A DNA stretch of 64,000 nt from Parietaria judaica (Eukaryota; Streptophyta; Magnoliopsida; Rosales; Urticaceae): NCBI GenBank assembly GCA_954871525.1, contig OX940862.1, positions 14,838,501 to 14,902,500 on the forward strand, written 5' to 3'. The translations under genes were made by a program, and so were the position numbers. This document shows positions 11,947 to 23,684 of the stretch, in pieces (the first letter of the stretch is position 1; every line of letters starts with the position of its first letter). A model generated the notes under the pieces. That model was not told where the DNA came from. It ran no database searches and worked only from the letters and a program-made list of their open reading frames with translations.

Positions 11947-13464
11947 ATGGGAGAGGCGAGTCTTTCCTCTCCGACCTCGAGCTCTGCTCCTTTGCCTCAC
12001 TTGACCTCTCTCTTCTTGTTTCCAAATGCAGAAGAAGAACGACGCCGCCGAGAAGAAGAAGAAGAAGGAAGACGACCCGATCACCGTCGTCCTCAAGATC
12101 GACATGCACTGCGAGGGCTGCGCTTCCAAAATCGTCAAGGCTGTTCGCGGCTTCGATGGTGAGTTACCACATTCTTCTCCATGCTCAGGCTCTGCATGTG
12201 TCTGGGATACCAATGGCGCCAGATTCACAGATCGCTGTCGATGTTCTTGTTTTTTACTGCTGATTTCTGATTCTGAAACGATACTGGTCCCCTGTGCCTG
12301 TGGCTATGGCTCCTCTGTCTTTCATTCCATTTCCAAACCTCCATTGTCTCTTCTTACTTCTTACTGTACCGTACGCGAAGCAAATCTGATGAAACTGAAC
12401 TGTGTTGTTGCGTGGTGTTTCGCCGGAGAAGGCGTCGACGCCGCGAAGACCGATTTCGGCGCCAACAAGCTCTCCGTGATCGGGAAGCTCGATCCGGCGA
12501 AGCTCCGGGAGAAGCTCGCCGAGAAGATGAAGAGGAAGGTCGACCTGATCTCGCCGCAGCCGAGCAAGAAGGACGGCGGCGACGCCAAAAACGACAACGA
12601 CAAGAAGAGCAAGCCCGAAGGAAACGACAAAAAGAGCAAGCCCGACGAGAAGAAGCCCAAGGAGAAACAGGTTGGTACTACGAGATTTTCCCATGGCGCC
12701 CCCTAACGTGCGCCGGTCTCGGCGCGGCACACGTTAGCGCATCCCCGCTAATCGTAACTTAATTAAGACACAACTTAGTTTGATTAATATTATACTAATT
12801 AATCACGATTATTTTTATTAATCTCACTTTTGGACTTTGGATTAAACAATGGTGTAGATTCCGGTGAGCACGGCGGTTTTCAAGCTGAGGCTGCACTGCG
12901 AAGGCTGCATCACGAAGATTCGCAAAACCGTTACCAAAACCAAAGGTAATATCGAAATTACGTTTTCCGGGAAAAAAACGGAACCAGAATTTCTGTTTCG
13001 TCGTTTACAAGAGTGTTTTTTCTGTGATTTCAGGGTTCAACGACATGTCAATGGACAAGCAGAAGGACGCGGTGACGGTGGTGGGGTCGATGGACATGAA
13101 GGCTCTGGCGGAGGCACTGGCGGAGAAGCTGAAGAGGCCGGTCGAGATCGTCCCGCCCAAGAAGGATAAGGACTCCGGGGAGAAGGACGGGGCGAAAGGC
13201 GACAATGCCGGCGGGGGGAAGAAGAAGGGCAGTGGTGGTGGCGGGGGCGGGGAGGGGAACAAGATGGAGGAGAGCAGGATGGAGTACGTGGGGCTGCCGG
13301 TTTCCGGATTCGGGTACGGGCCAGGGCCAGGGTTCGATCCCGGATTTGGATTCGGGTACGGGCCCGGCTACGGTTACATGCCGATGCCGGGGTACGGGGT
13401 TCACCAGCCCCACGCGCCGCAGATGTTCAGCGATGAGAACCCGAACGCTTGCTCGGTGATGTGA
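11947..13464 (+). CDS. heavy metal-associated isoprenylated plant protein (HIPP), two HMA domains
   Basis: Five exons inferred: 11947-11955, 12032-12158, 12432-12670, 12858-12945 and 13034-13464, giving 297 residues in one frame. HIPPs are plant metallochaperone-like proteins that bind soft metals through HMA folds and attach to membranes by C-terminal prenylation. HMA 1 has MHCEGC (Cys30, Cys33); HMA 2 has LHCEGC (Cys139, Cys142). A Lys/Asp-rich linker separates them. After HMA 2 comes a Lys/Gly-rich stretch, then a Gly/Tyr/Pro/Phe-rich tail. The protein ends CSVM, a CaaX box with the prenylated Cys at 294. The first coding segment is only 9 nt (MGE) and needs a GC-AG intron (11956-12031). 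The alternative is an ATG at 12026 giving MQKKND; MGE-KK matches the usual HIPP start better. Intron 12159-12431 is a multiple of three without stops, so retention would stay open. The leader has a TATA-like TTTAAATA near 11885. Confidence 0.92.
12703..12737. other. hairpin inside HIPP intron 3
   Basis: CTAACGTGCGCCG is followed nine bases later by the near-complement CGGCACACGTTAG, giving a stem of about 13 bp with one mismatch. It is GC-rich inside an otherwise AT-rich intron (12671-12857). This may be a small palindromic insertion or a chance structure; function unknown. Confidence 0.4.
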
Positions 13465-14976
13465 CGGGGTTTAGGGGTTAAGGAGGTCGATAGTGGAAGA
13501 AATTGTAAATAAGAGGGAAGAGAGGGGTAGATAGTGCAATTTTTTGTTGGGTTGGGGTCCTTTTACATCACACGGAAAATTGTTGGGTTGTTCTTTAATT
13601 TGATCTACTAGTAGTCTAGTCTAGTTGGTTCGTTGTTTTATTTTCTGTTTCTGTTGAATTTTTAATACCCAATATCCAGTTGGTTAAATGTTCTTTTGCA
13701 TCTTTTTTTAAAACAATAATTATTTTGTTTAATTACGAGAGTTTAACATGTGTTATAATTTCGTAATAGATGAATTTTATGACTAATGAATTTGGAATTA
13801 AAATGACCGCTATTTAAAAAATTAAAATTATAACTCTGAAATTAAGAGTATGTTAATATCAAATTATAAGGTAAAAACTTGCATAAAAACCTAAATATAA
13901 AATGAGGAGCCTTTAATAATATTTTCCCAAATTACAAAACAAAAGTGGACGGATATACTGACCCAAATTGTAAATATATAGGTACTTATGCCATGATTAA
14001 TTTTTATGACATATTAAAATTTAAACCTCATACATTCCGTTTGAAATTGGGTAAGCAGCCACTTGGTTGACATTAGTGTAAAGACTAAAATGTCCCTTAG
14101 CTGGCGGTGACGTGTCAAAGCCACATAGATAAGGACGTGTCACTGAAGTCGCATTCACTCACCCCACCCAACCCCACGTATATCCCTCGAACTCACATTA
14201 TTATATTCCATAAAAATTCCAAGATATTATTATAAAATTATAATATATGGTTATATTAAATAAAATGAAAAAAGTGAATGCAGATCTGGAATATTCGTCA
14301 AATATCTTTATTATTTTTCTTTGCTTTGGTCTTGGCTTATCTAGCTAGTAAATGAATAATATAAGACCTACCATTAAACGCCATGTTTTGTTTGTTGTTT
14401 CCTTTGGCCTTGATTATATCCTACTTAACCCTGTGAGTAAATAAATAAAACCCTAATAATTAATTTTACAAAATAAATTCCTTTTTTTTTTTGTTTAAAA
14501 TTCAAAGGCTCATAGAGTTTGGGTGAAATTAATCAACCTTGTTCTTGGAATTTACCTATCTAGCAAAAGCTTAACCTACGAAATTATTTTAATTTAATTA
14601 TTCTTGATAATTGATAGACTTACTTTCTTCATAATTTTACAACAACAAAAATGTACGATTTTTTTTTTACATTTAAAAAAAAAACTCAAAAGGTCATATA
14701 ATAATATATGAAGCAAGGGTACACCGTACACTGTATATATATTATATATATATATATGCTTAGGTTAGCAGCCCCACCTGTAGCAGATAACAAAAGCAGA
14801 ATTGCAGCAATAATAAACAACGTAGTATGTATGTACGCACCAAACTCTCTCAACGGATTTTTGCAGGCCAAATGCAAACCGCTTTTTTAATTATTATTAT
14901 TGTCGTGGGACATATAAAGCAACGATTTATTTATTACTTACAATTAGAGCTGCAGCTCACAACTAATATGGAGCCA

Positions 14977-15161
14977 TCGCGACACTCGCGACGGGGAAGA
15001 GGACTTCGCGACGGCTCGCGATGGGGAGGTGAAAATCGCGATGATTCGCGATGGGGTTCAGTCGTCACGATCCCTCTCTCTCTCTCGCTCAACGTCGCGA
15101 CCCTCGGCATCACGACGGGAGTGTTGGCGATTTCCGGCGATTCCGTCGCGACGGGTCGCGA
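14977..15161. repeat. cluster of TCGCGA motifs
   Basis: Nine copies of the palindromic hexamer TCGCGA occur within 185 bp, mostly as TCGCGACGG or TCGCGATGG, in a GC-rich patch inside very AT-rich DNA. Six copies are packed between 14977 and 15051, then one near 15095, then two near 15147-15161. Dense subterminal short repeats of this kind occur at the ends of hAT and CACTA transposons, but no flanking inverted termini or TSD were identified. Confidence 0.7.
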
Positions 15162-17363
15162 AGTCGTCAGTTTCAGCTCTACTTACAATACTGAAATACA
15201 TCCGAATTAGGGTATATATATTCATATTATTTTACTAATAGTCTATTAAATTATTCTACTTACAAATTTATATTACTTACTTAAATCTATAATAAATTTT
15301 ATCTTTGTTTAACAACGACAACTTAGGTCCAAACTCACTATTGAAATTTAATCCGGGACAGAGTATTATTGATTTTTAATCTCTTAGAGCAAAAAAATTA
15401 TACTCTTTTATCTGATTTTTTAAAATATTTCGAAGCCTTGTTTATAAAAACTCAATTTGTGTTCCGAAAAGTGGATCAAAACCGGGGCAACGAAACAATA
15501 GAAACCACCAACTACTTCGCGAGTAAGCAAGGAGATGATGAGATCCAATAAAGTCAATCCACGGCCTCAACGACGAGCTTTATTTACGCCAAAATAATTC
15601 CAACACATACACAATCAATAATTGAAGAAAAGGAGGGTTTCAAAGTGATGAATTAGTAGTGGAGAAGTCATTGAGAGAAAGTGGGACCTAAAATTATATG
15701 GATTTTGGACACGACGAAGCGAAGAATCGTTGAATTTGAGAGATAATACCAAGTTGACACACCTTAGTGTCCCCATAATAGCCTTATAGTCTTCGCTACA
15801 TGATCTCCTTAAGATTTGAGTATACAACCACATTTCCTCACATAATAGCCAACACTTCTTTATGTTACATTGAATATATATACAACATTATTTCCTCCTC
15901 AGCGGTTGAACGAGGAATTAATCTTTTTGTAAAAATTAAATTTAAGAGCTCAGGCACGCTACGGCTAGCCAAACAGGTAGACCGTAAATCACGAATACGT
16001 GATTTTTAAACCAATACACTCAATTGTTGTCTTACTAAAGTTACATAAACCGCAAACTGCAATGAAACCTCATAAATTTACATAATAACTTTTTAAAAAA
16101 AATCAAAACTCAACAATACTATTATTGTTATGATAATATTTAGTTTACTCAGCGGTTGTGGTTTATAAAAATCTTACAAAAACCCATCAGTCTTCCTATT
16201 GCATTCATTGTATACCCGTAAATTAGAATTGTGGCCAGTTTATAGTTTTGGAGTCATTTGAACATTGGATATTAGCACTAGAAAAAATTAGAGGGTGGTT
16301 TTCATTTTTCACCCCACGAGCCTTAAGTTCGCTTTTGGTTCCTAGAGATGTTGATGTGCGTTGGTGCAAATAGGGGTATTTGCCTTCAAGGTTTGAAGTT
16401 TGAACTTTGAAGTTTGAACTTGAAGTACAAAATCAGGGGTAAAATGTAGAGAAATACAAAGCTAGAGGTCAAATAAGAACAGAATAGAAATTAAAGGGAT
16501 CTAATAGTCATAGAACTCAAAGTAGGGGCAGCTTTTGTAGTGGACGTTTAAGGCTCTGTAATAAGTGAACAAAAAAGCACATAAAATCAAATCAGAGAGA
16601 ATGGAATTTGCTTCTCGCAGTCTAATACGTTAACAGTACACAACTGCTCATCCACTACAACCTTACCATTTCTTTACTTTACTTACAAAAATATAAATTA
16701 ATAATTTTAAATTCAAGATTTAGATGAAAAAAATTAAAAATTAAAAATTAAAAAATTAAAAAGGGTTTTAATTTCTATGATAAAAAATTTAAAAATAAAA
16801 AATAAAATAAAACATCTCACTTCAGTTCAGATTGAATACTTCAGAATTCAGATTAACAATACCACACGAGCTTGGTAAGTGCAATTATAGCACCCAATGT
16901 CATAATTACAAAGAGAATTTTCGTCGGTCTTAAAAGCAATTAAACAACATCATAGTACTACTATAGCCAATGCAATTGCTCTAATTATTGTGCATTACAT
17001 CAATTAAAATGACAAGCTACTTGGGCTTTGTATTTTACTTTGTAAATCTCGCACTATCTTCACTTAATTTCACGTATTAGTAACTAAATACTACTTAGTT
17101 TACCGTTATCTATCTATCTATATATACGTATTCTCAAAGTAAAACCGAGTCCAACTTTTTTGTTTTGTTTCAATGCCCGAAAATCAAAATTAGATTCCGA
17201 ATATTATAAAATTAAGATTTAGAACTAATTCCGCAAGTACTGAAAATGTAGGTTTTGAATTTTGTGCATTAAATTTTCATTACGAATTTTGATTTGGCAT
17301 GAATGCAATATGGTCTATGTATGTATAAGATGGTTATCATCCACATGCCCATGTCATTCCGTT

Positions 17364-17395
17364 TCATGGCATGCCATGCCATGCCATGCCATGCA
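17364..17395. repeat. CATGC short tandem repeat
   Basis: Several consecutive copies of ATGCC/CATGC. A small pentanucleotide microsatellite with no associated gene. Confidence 0.85.
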
Positions 17396-20156
17396 TAAAT
17401 CATCCCTTTTCCCTTAAGTTTGTCACCTACTCACCTTTAGAAGGCCACATGAACCTTCCATAAAGGGTGGGGGGAGAATGGAAAAAAGGGCAAAAACAAA
17501 TGCACTTTTCTAAAATGAATATCTTATATATTGGATGACAATATTTTCCTTTTGGCAACTACCAAATCATTAATAATTAATTTATACATTTTAGCAAATT
17601 CCAAATTTTTATTTAATGGCTAAATTAATAAGAAAATACATGTGTCGGCAACTAAGAGCAATTCATCTACAAGGAAAATGATAGAATATTTCAAATTAAA
17701 TAAAGGACTTAGTGATAGTCAAACTTCATTGAAAATATGTGTTTTTTTTTGTGTTTGTGTGTTCTATTTATATAAATAATTATATAAAAAAAAAAACATG
17801 TAGAAATAGTTGTGAATATTTCTTCATCTTTTTTTTTGTTATTTGTTTTGTTTTGTTTTTGTGTGTATTAGAATTGGAATACATGAGAACATGAGATTCT
17901 AAATGCATGTGATGAAAGGGTTTCTTTGGAATCTTCTCTTTTCATTCTTCTTCCTATGAAAGTGATGATTGCATGAGCTCGACCTCATGAGAGTCCTACG
18001 GTGGACGCATGCATGGAGCAAAAGATAAATGAAAAAGAACGAAAGGGGAAAACTTTATTTTTTACATACAAGAATAAGTTCTTTTTCACATATACAAATA
18101 TATAATAAAATAAGAGCAAAAGAGAGAATGATAAAGAAAGGTGAAACTTTTTTTTAGATATAAGAAAAAATATTTTACATATATGTATAGAAATATGTAA
18201 TATGAAACTTTTTTTTTTACGTATAAAAAAGTTATTTTGCATATAATATGTATATATATATATAAAAATATTTAGCTTTTCAAACCAATTGACTTTCCAA
18301 AGCATTGCTTTTTTTCTTTTTTCTTTTACCTTTTCTCCCTTTTTTGCTGAAAACCACTAACATATGTTTATCTTTTATCCTTGACTCTCATGGGTCTAGT
18401 TCAAATAAGATGATTATGCCCAATTGGGATCACATTAATTAAATTGAATGTTTTATCAATATTTTCTTTTTTGGAATCAATAATGCAACTTGAGTCATGA
18501 TGATGGATTGAGGAATGACAAGAGCAGAGATTCTTTGGAGTACACTGAAAGAACTAATTAGTTAATGCATTGAATTTGACATTTTAAAATTTTGGATCCT
18601 CGGAAAATAATCACCAAAATTTAAGGAGATGAATGTGACATAAATCATGTCTCTTAGGTTCTTCCGAGTTGAACTATGGAATCTTCGAGCTTGCTTGAGC
18701 TTTGGAGTTTCTTGAAATCCAAAAAGAGCCCATTAAAAAATTTACACTAGTCGTTTTATTTAATGAGCTATCAGGTATTTATTCAAAAATAAATAAAAAA
18801 ATATAAAAATAAGAATAAGAACTAAAACTAGGAAAAGTTGCCAAAATTTTGGGGCACGCCGCTAAAATGAGAAGAACGACACGAAAATGATACTATTTCG
18901 CTGCTATTTTCCAATTTTTCAGGTCATGTTGTTCGAAAACTAATGGGTCAAGAAGATTCATCCTTAGCGTATCGTTTAAAGCTAAAAATGACAAAAATTT
19001 CACCGAAATCCCATCAAAATGAGTGAAGAAGATTCATCCTTAACTTATAGGGAAATAAAAAGAAATGACTCGTGTAAATTAGTACCACTAAAGTGTGTGT
19101 AGCTTTTTGGCTAAAATTATAGTTCCATTACGTGATATACCATATAATATAAGAAATGATTTAACATCCAACTTTCTCTACTCTTCATATGCAACCAAAA
19201 AGATAAAAAGGCATAACGTAGGTAAAGTCATATAGATGAGTACTTATACTTTTTTTCTTTTCTTTAAAGTCGTGTAACTCATAATAGAATAAACAAGCAC
19301 ATTAGATATTGTTATCTTCTTCTTGAATTTACTTCCTCTATGGCTTTATGAATTATGTGGTTTTCCGAGGCTTAAGCATAAATTTGGACTAAGTAGTAAG
19401 CAATAGTTTGAGCCTCTTTGATTTGATGGCCAATGATAATTTATATTTGTCTAACTGGAAAACCAAAACCACATGTGATATCTTTACAAACACAATCAAC
19501 GTGAAAATTGTGTTTTGCGGACCAATTTTTGCCCGATTTTGCATCGAGGCGAAATCGGGCTACATAGCTAAATTGGATTGAACCAACTTGGCAATTTCCG
19601 GTTGATCTCGACTTGAAACTTGATTTTAGAATAGCTCACTAAACTATATCAGACTGGAGAGAACAAAAGTTTGGCATTAAGTTCCATTTTGCACCTCTAA
19701 GAAGAGTATTACAAATGGACGGGGTTTGAACCGGAAAATATTGGCTAAAGTAATATTTTTTTACTTTTCATATTTCTTATTGTCCTTGCATATATATCTT
19801 TATTCACTATAGAGATATTCATAATTCACGAGTTTAGTACCATACTATTATTATCCTTCGACTTTATTTTCCCATGCTTTTTCCCTCACTTCGTTAAAAA
19901 CGAGTTCATATAGTGTTACTCAACTTTCTTTCTTTTCCACTTAAAAAGGAAGGTATGGTCAGTTAATGATGTACATATTATTATTTTTATTTATTTATAA
20001 AAGCTAGCCATTACGTGAATAAATAAATACATCAAAGAGACTGTTTATTTCTTTGTAATATATACTTTTTAAGGTTTGTTTCAGCTTTTATTTTTCAACT
20101 TTTTCTCCTCGTGTTTTCACATCGACATTCCATTTTTTTTTTATAAAAAAAAAAAA

Positions 20157-20518
20157 GGGATAATAGAGGCAAAAATGGCTAAAGTTGGACTAAGTGTGTA
20201 AATAAGTGGCCAAAATGATTTAATATCGGCATAAATATCCAAAGTTTTCCAAACCATGGCGTGTATAAATTCCACCCACTCCAACCCAACGCCCGTTAAG
20301 CGATTTAACAAAAAATGCATTACAAAGTGCATTATCAAATACATTAAGACTGCTTGCATAACATATTAGCACAAAATACATTAACGGGTGTTGGGTTGGA
20401 GTGATAGAATTTGTACTCGCCACGGTTTAGAAAACTTTAGATATTTATGCCGATATTAAATCTTTTTGGCCACTTATTTGCACACTTCCACCTCACTTTG
20501 GCCACTTTTGCCCTATTA
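20157..20518. mobile_element. foldback MITE related to the 4.9-kb element
   Basis: The left end GGGATAATAGAGGCAAAAAT and the right end (GCCACTTTTGCCCTATTA) are inverted relative to each other. Matching extends inward through the TGTGTAAATAAGTGGCCAAA / TTTTGGCCACTTATTTGCAC blocks and a central repeat containing AACGGGTGTTGGGTTGGAGT and its complement. Length is about 360 bp with no coding capacity. It shares both termini and the AATATCGGCATAA block with the modules of 4917-6336, so they belong to one family. It lies between A-rich stretches, which hides any TSD. Confidence 0.8.
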
Positions 20519-21984
20519 ACAAAAACTTGATCTCTTATAACAAAAAAGCTTAAAACTTATTCTCCTCCTTCATCATGTATAGTAATAAATTATAATAAAA
20601 TAATTTACAATAACTTAAAGTCTTAAACCAAGGTTCAAGGTGCCGCCAACATTCACCGATTTGCTGCCGGTGCGCCCGGGAAGCTACTTTACCGCTGTTA
20701 GGAGACTGGTCACCTGTCAATTTACCCTTGAATTTAATTGCCGGCAACAACGATCTGCTTTTAGAAAGTAACACGTTGTCATTTACGTTTATAATACAAT
20801 GATAATTGCGAGTTGACGCATAACACATAAGTAATTGTAAGTTAAGTTTTTTTTTCAGTTAATTAATATAATCAATCACAAAACTATTGTGAAACAAACA
20901 ATAAGTCAAGTTATTCATAATTTGTTAAGATGAATGCCAAATAAAATTAGAAAAAAAAATGATACAATTAATGAAATTACACTCAAACAAGTCACGTACA
21001 ACGCATGTTAAAAATCTCCCGTCGTTTTTTTTACACATCAAAGGAAATCTGTTAATTTTTTAAGTATAAGGGGCATGGATGTTATAAACATAAAATGTAG
21101 GGGGCCATTAAACATGTTAACTAATTCAGCTAAAATTGATTGATGATGCCGTGACTAAGAAGTTAATGTTGTTACAGATAGACAAGATGTGTCTCTTATT
21201 AATTATCATAAATCAACTTCATAATATATGTATAGAGAGAGAGATATATTCAACATTTCACACTCAAAGAAGTTAATACGATCTTTAACTCTTTGAAAAG
21301 CTTAGCAACGGCAGGTAAGTGTAGGCCCAATGTCTATGATGAGACTGTGACTGAATCTAGCACAAACACTCGAAGATTGAGTGTGAGATTTACCAAGCAA
21401 ATAAATTTGCATAACTACAAACTTTCAACCATAGGACCAACACATTTATTAAGATTATTTATATTTGCGTGAACAACATTTTCATTACCTTCATCTCTCT
21501 TATCTTCACATAGATGATAGATGTAGGACCCTTTTGAATATATTGTTGTTTTTGTGTTTGAATTGATACTATGAAATATCTTAATAGTAAGGTATTAATT
21601 TGAACACTATGATTATAATCCAAAGGATAATTGGGGTCTAAATACCACAGTCTCAGCCTTAAGTGCACTTATTTACTTATATTACCAATGTGACACGGTT
21701 TTTAGCTGTCATTTTGACAATTAAAGCCGGAGTACCTGGGTATGGTTATAGAAGTGAAACTTAAGTACTTTTACCGCATCTAAAGTCTAAAACAATGTCC
21801 CATGTGCGGACGTTGCAACATGGTTTAAAGTTTAAACATGCAACACCATATTAATATCTTGTTATACTTTGTATTAGTGTTTAAAAACCATCATACTACC
21901 TTGTTCTACTAATACATAGTGTTTTTTAACTATACAAACGCTTGGAAGAAAAATAAGGCAGAAAGAATTTGCACCGAAACTACG
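20519..21984. other. intergenic, one unrecognised GC-richer fragment
   Basis: Mostly AT-rich. On the minus strand, 20640-20760 encodes a short non-repetitive peptide stretch with codon-like composition (containing GKLTGDQSPNSGKVASRAHR), possibly a relic of an exon. I do not recognise it. The rest is AT-rich spacer. Confidence 0.35.
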
Positions 21985-22368
21985 TTACAAGCCCGGCCCG
22001 GACGGATTCTCTTCGTCCCCATCGAGAACGAGCTTGACCCCGTTGTTCTTGAGCGAATTGACGATGGCCCAGATCTTTGTCCGGTTCTTGAAGCCCTTCT
22101 TCTCGACCTCCTTCTGCACGTCCACGTGGATCCCTCTCCCGTGCCCTTCTTCAAGCCCTTCGACTCTAAGCCGCATTGCCAGAACCTCTCCGACGACGCT
22201 TGCCGCCTTCGCGTTGCATGATCGCCCACACTCCAGCGAGTTCTTGATGGAGTGCTCCACGGTCGACGACGTAGCGACGATCCGCCCGTTGTTCCGGTCC
22301 ACCACGTTCGCGGTGATGTACTTCAGCGAGATGAAAAGACGCAGCACGTAGCGTTTCAGAACCGTCAT
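21985..22368 (-). CDS. uL18-family protein (ribosomal L18p/L5e domain)
   Basis: An intronless 127-residue protein on the minus strand, ATG at 22366-22368. It matches the short plant proteins annotated as ribosomal L18p/L5e family, relatives of bacterial L18, which binds 5S rRNA. Visible features are the N-terminal YVLRLFISLKYITANVVDRN segment, an ATSSTVEHSIKNSL block, the helix containing AASVVGEVLAMRLRVEGLEE, and the C-terminal KIWAIVNSLKNNGVKLVLDG strand-helix typical of the fold. There is no long transit peptide, so organellar targeting is uncertain; mitochondrial and cytosolic members both exist. The coding region is much more GC-rich than the flanks and has no internal stop. It lies alone, without gene neighbours in the next 400 bp. 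Family assignment is good; the exact ribosome it serves is not settled. Confidence 0.82.
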   Translation of the reverse strand: MTVLKRYVLRLFISLKYITANVVDRNNGRIVATSSTVEHSIKNSLECGRSCNAKAASVVGEVLAMRLRVEGLEEGHGRGIHVDVQKEVEKKGFKNRTKIWAIVNSLKNNGVKLVLDGDEENPSGPGL

Positions 22369-22842
22369 TCTTCGAGAATAAACACTCCATCAGACTGGTT
22401 AAATCCGGTTTTGAAATAAGCAAAGATTGTAAGACATGTCATTGAATAAGAACTATATTTCCTGACATGTCATAAGTGAATAAGAATTATATTTACTGCT
22501 GTTATTACCTAATTTTTACCGGAAAAATGCTATAAAATGGTGGCCTATAAATAAACAAAATTAATATATTTTGTGTACAGGGCATTAAATAGATTCTATT
22601 AATATATCAAATGCTGTATTCATAGCTTATTCAACAAGTTATCATCATTTTTTTTACTGTGATCGATAGAAGCATGTATGATACAAATAAATGCGGCAAA
22701 AATACAAAAATTTGTTCAAAATAGCGGAGCATATAAACAGGCTTCTAATTCCCAAAATCGTAATATTTATGTTTTTTATTGCAGTTGTCCCATGTGTCCC
22801 CGTTAACGTTAAGTTATTTACACGGTTACGCCTCAAATATAT

Positions 22843-23558
22843 CATTGTTTTAAAAAACGATACTGAGGCGCGCCTCAGCGAGGCGTGGGGTTTTAACGTT
22901 ATGAGGCTTACGCCTCCGAGATAGAATGAAGGCGTACGCCCTGAGATACGCCTCAAATTTTGATTCGTGCGCCTTGAGGCAAGTCAGGGCGGTGACTTCT
23001 GTTGTTTTACTCTATTTATTTTCTTTTAATTAATTGGGCTTTTCTAAAAGCCCCACGTATCATATTAAAAAGCATATTATAATATATCAAGTCAGATAAT
23101 GATTTGATTTAAATACGTGTCATAAGAAGTAAAATCCCTACTATATAATAAAAAAATAGACTCCCTTGCGTCATTCTTTGGACTGCCTCCTTCTGCTTCC
23201 TCAATCACTAAGTTCTCAGTTCTTTCTTTTTCTGGTTGAACGTGATGTTATTATATTTTTTTTAAAAATGAATGCCAATAACTAGAGAATGAGGACGCAG
23301 AGGAGGATAGTGAAGATGAGTCTAGTTATTGAGAATTTGAGATGTCTTATCATGTTTTTTCTCTTAAGTTTCTAAGTTTTTGAGTGTTAAGTTTTAGATG
23401 ACTTAATAATTTTGAGGATTATGATATATTTAAGAACTTGTTATATCCATTTTATTTTTATATTATTTTAAAATAATTAAATCATATTTATTAAGGCTTA
23501 CGCCTTGAAGCACGGCGAGAAATCGCCTCGAGGCTTAAATACGTTTTTCTAAACATTG
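22843..23558. mobile_element. non-autonomous hAT element, 716 bp, with 8-bp TSD
   Basis: Flanked by the direct repeat AAATATAT (22835-22842 and 23559-23566). The left end begins CATTGTTTTAAAAAACG; the complement of the right end begins CAATGTTTAGAAAAACG. Within about 150 bp of the left end and 60 bp of the right end are many copies of GAGGCG/CGCCTC and AGGCTTACGCCT, the subterminal repeats expected of hAT transposase binding. No transposase ORF. The 8-bp TSD plus CA-starting inverted ends place it in hAT. Confidence 0.82.
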
Positions 23559-23684
23559 AAATATATCACTAATTTTTTCCCGTGTTCGTCTCATGTTAAC
23601 GGTAAGTACAAAATGTAAGAAAAAAAAGGGTTAGTGTGAGCCCTGAGGCGTGCAAGTATCGTTTACGAGACACGGGATGAAACT

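Larger units (their letters stand above)
13465..20156. other. intergenic, AT-rich, no gene recognised
   Basis: Begins with the HIPP 3'UTR (roughly to 13680). The remainder is AT-rich sequence with homopolymer and TA runs, the TCGCGA cluster at 14977-15161 and a CATGC repeat near 17370. Predicted ORFs are short, low-complexity and unlike known proteins. No RNA gene seen. Confidence 0.5.

Noticed and set aside
11802..12263. 153-codon plus-strand ORF across the HIPP leader
   Set aside because: It is in a different frame from the conserved HMA coding sequence and crosses the start region; no family match.
12254..12730. Long minus-strand ORFs over the HIPP gene (also 13048-13413) and over ABCF1 (31196-31681)
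   Set aside because: They are antisense shadows of GC-rich coding exons and show no recognised domain.
17985..18305. 106-codon minus-strand ORF rich in Phe, Ile and Lys
   Set aside because: It arises from T/A-rich low-complexity DNA and has no domain.
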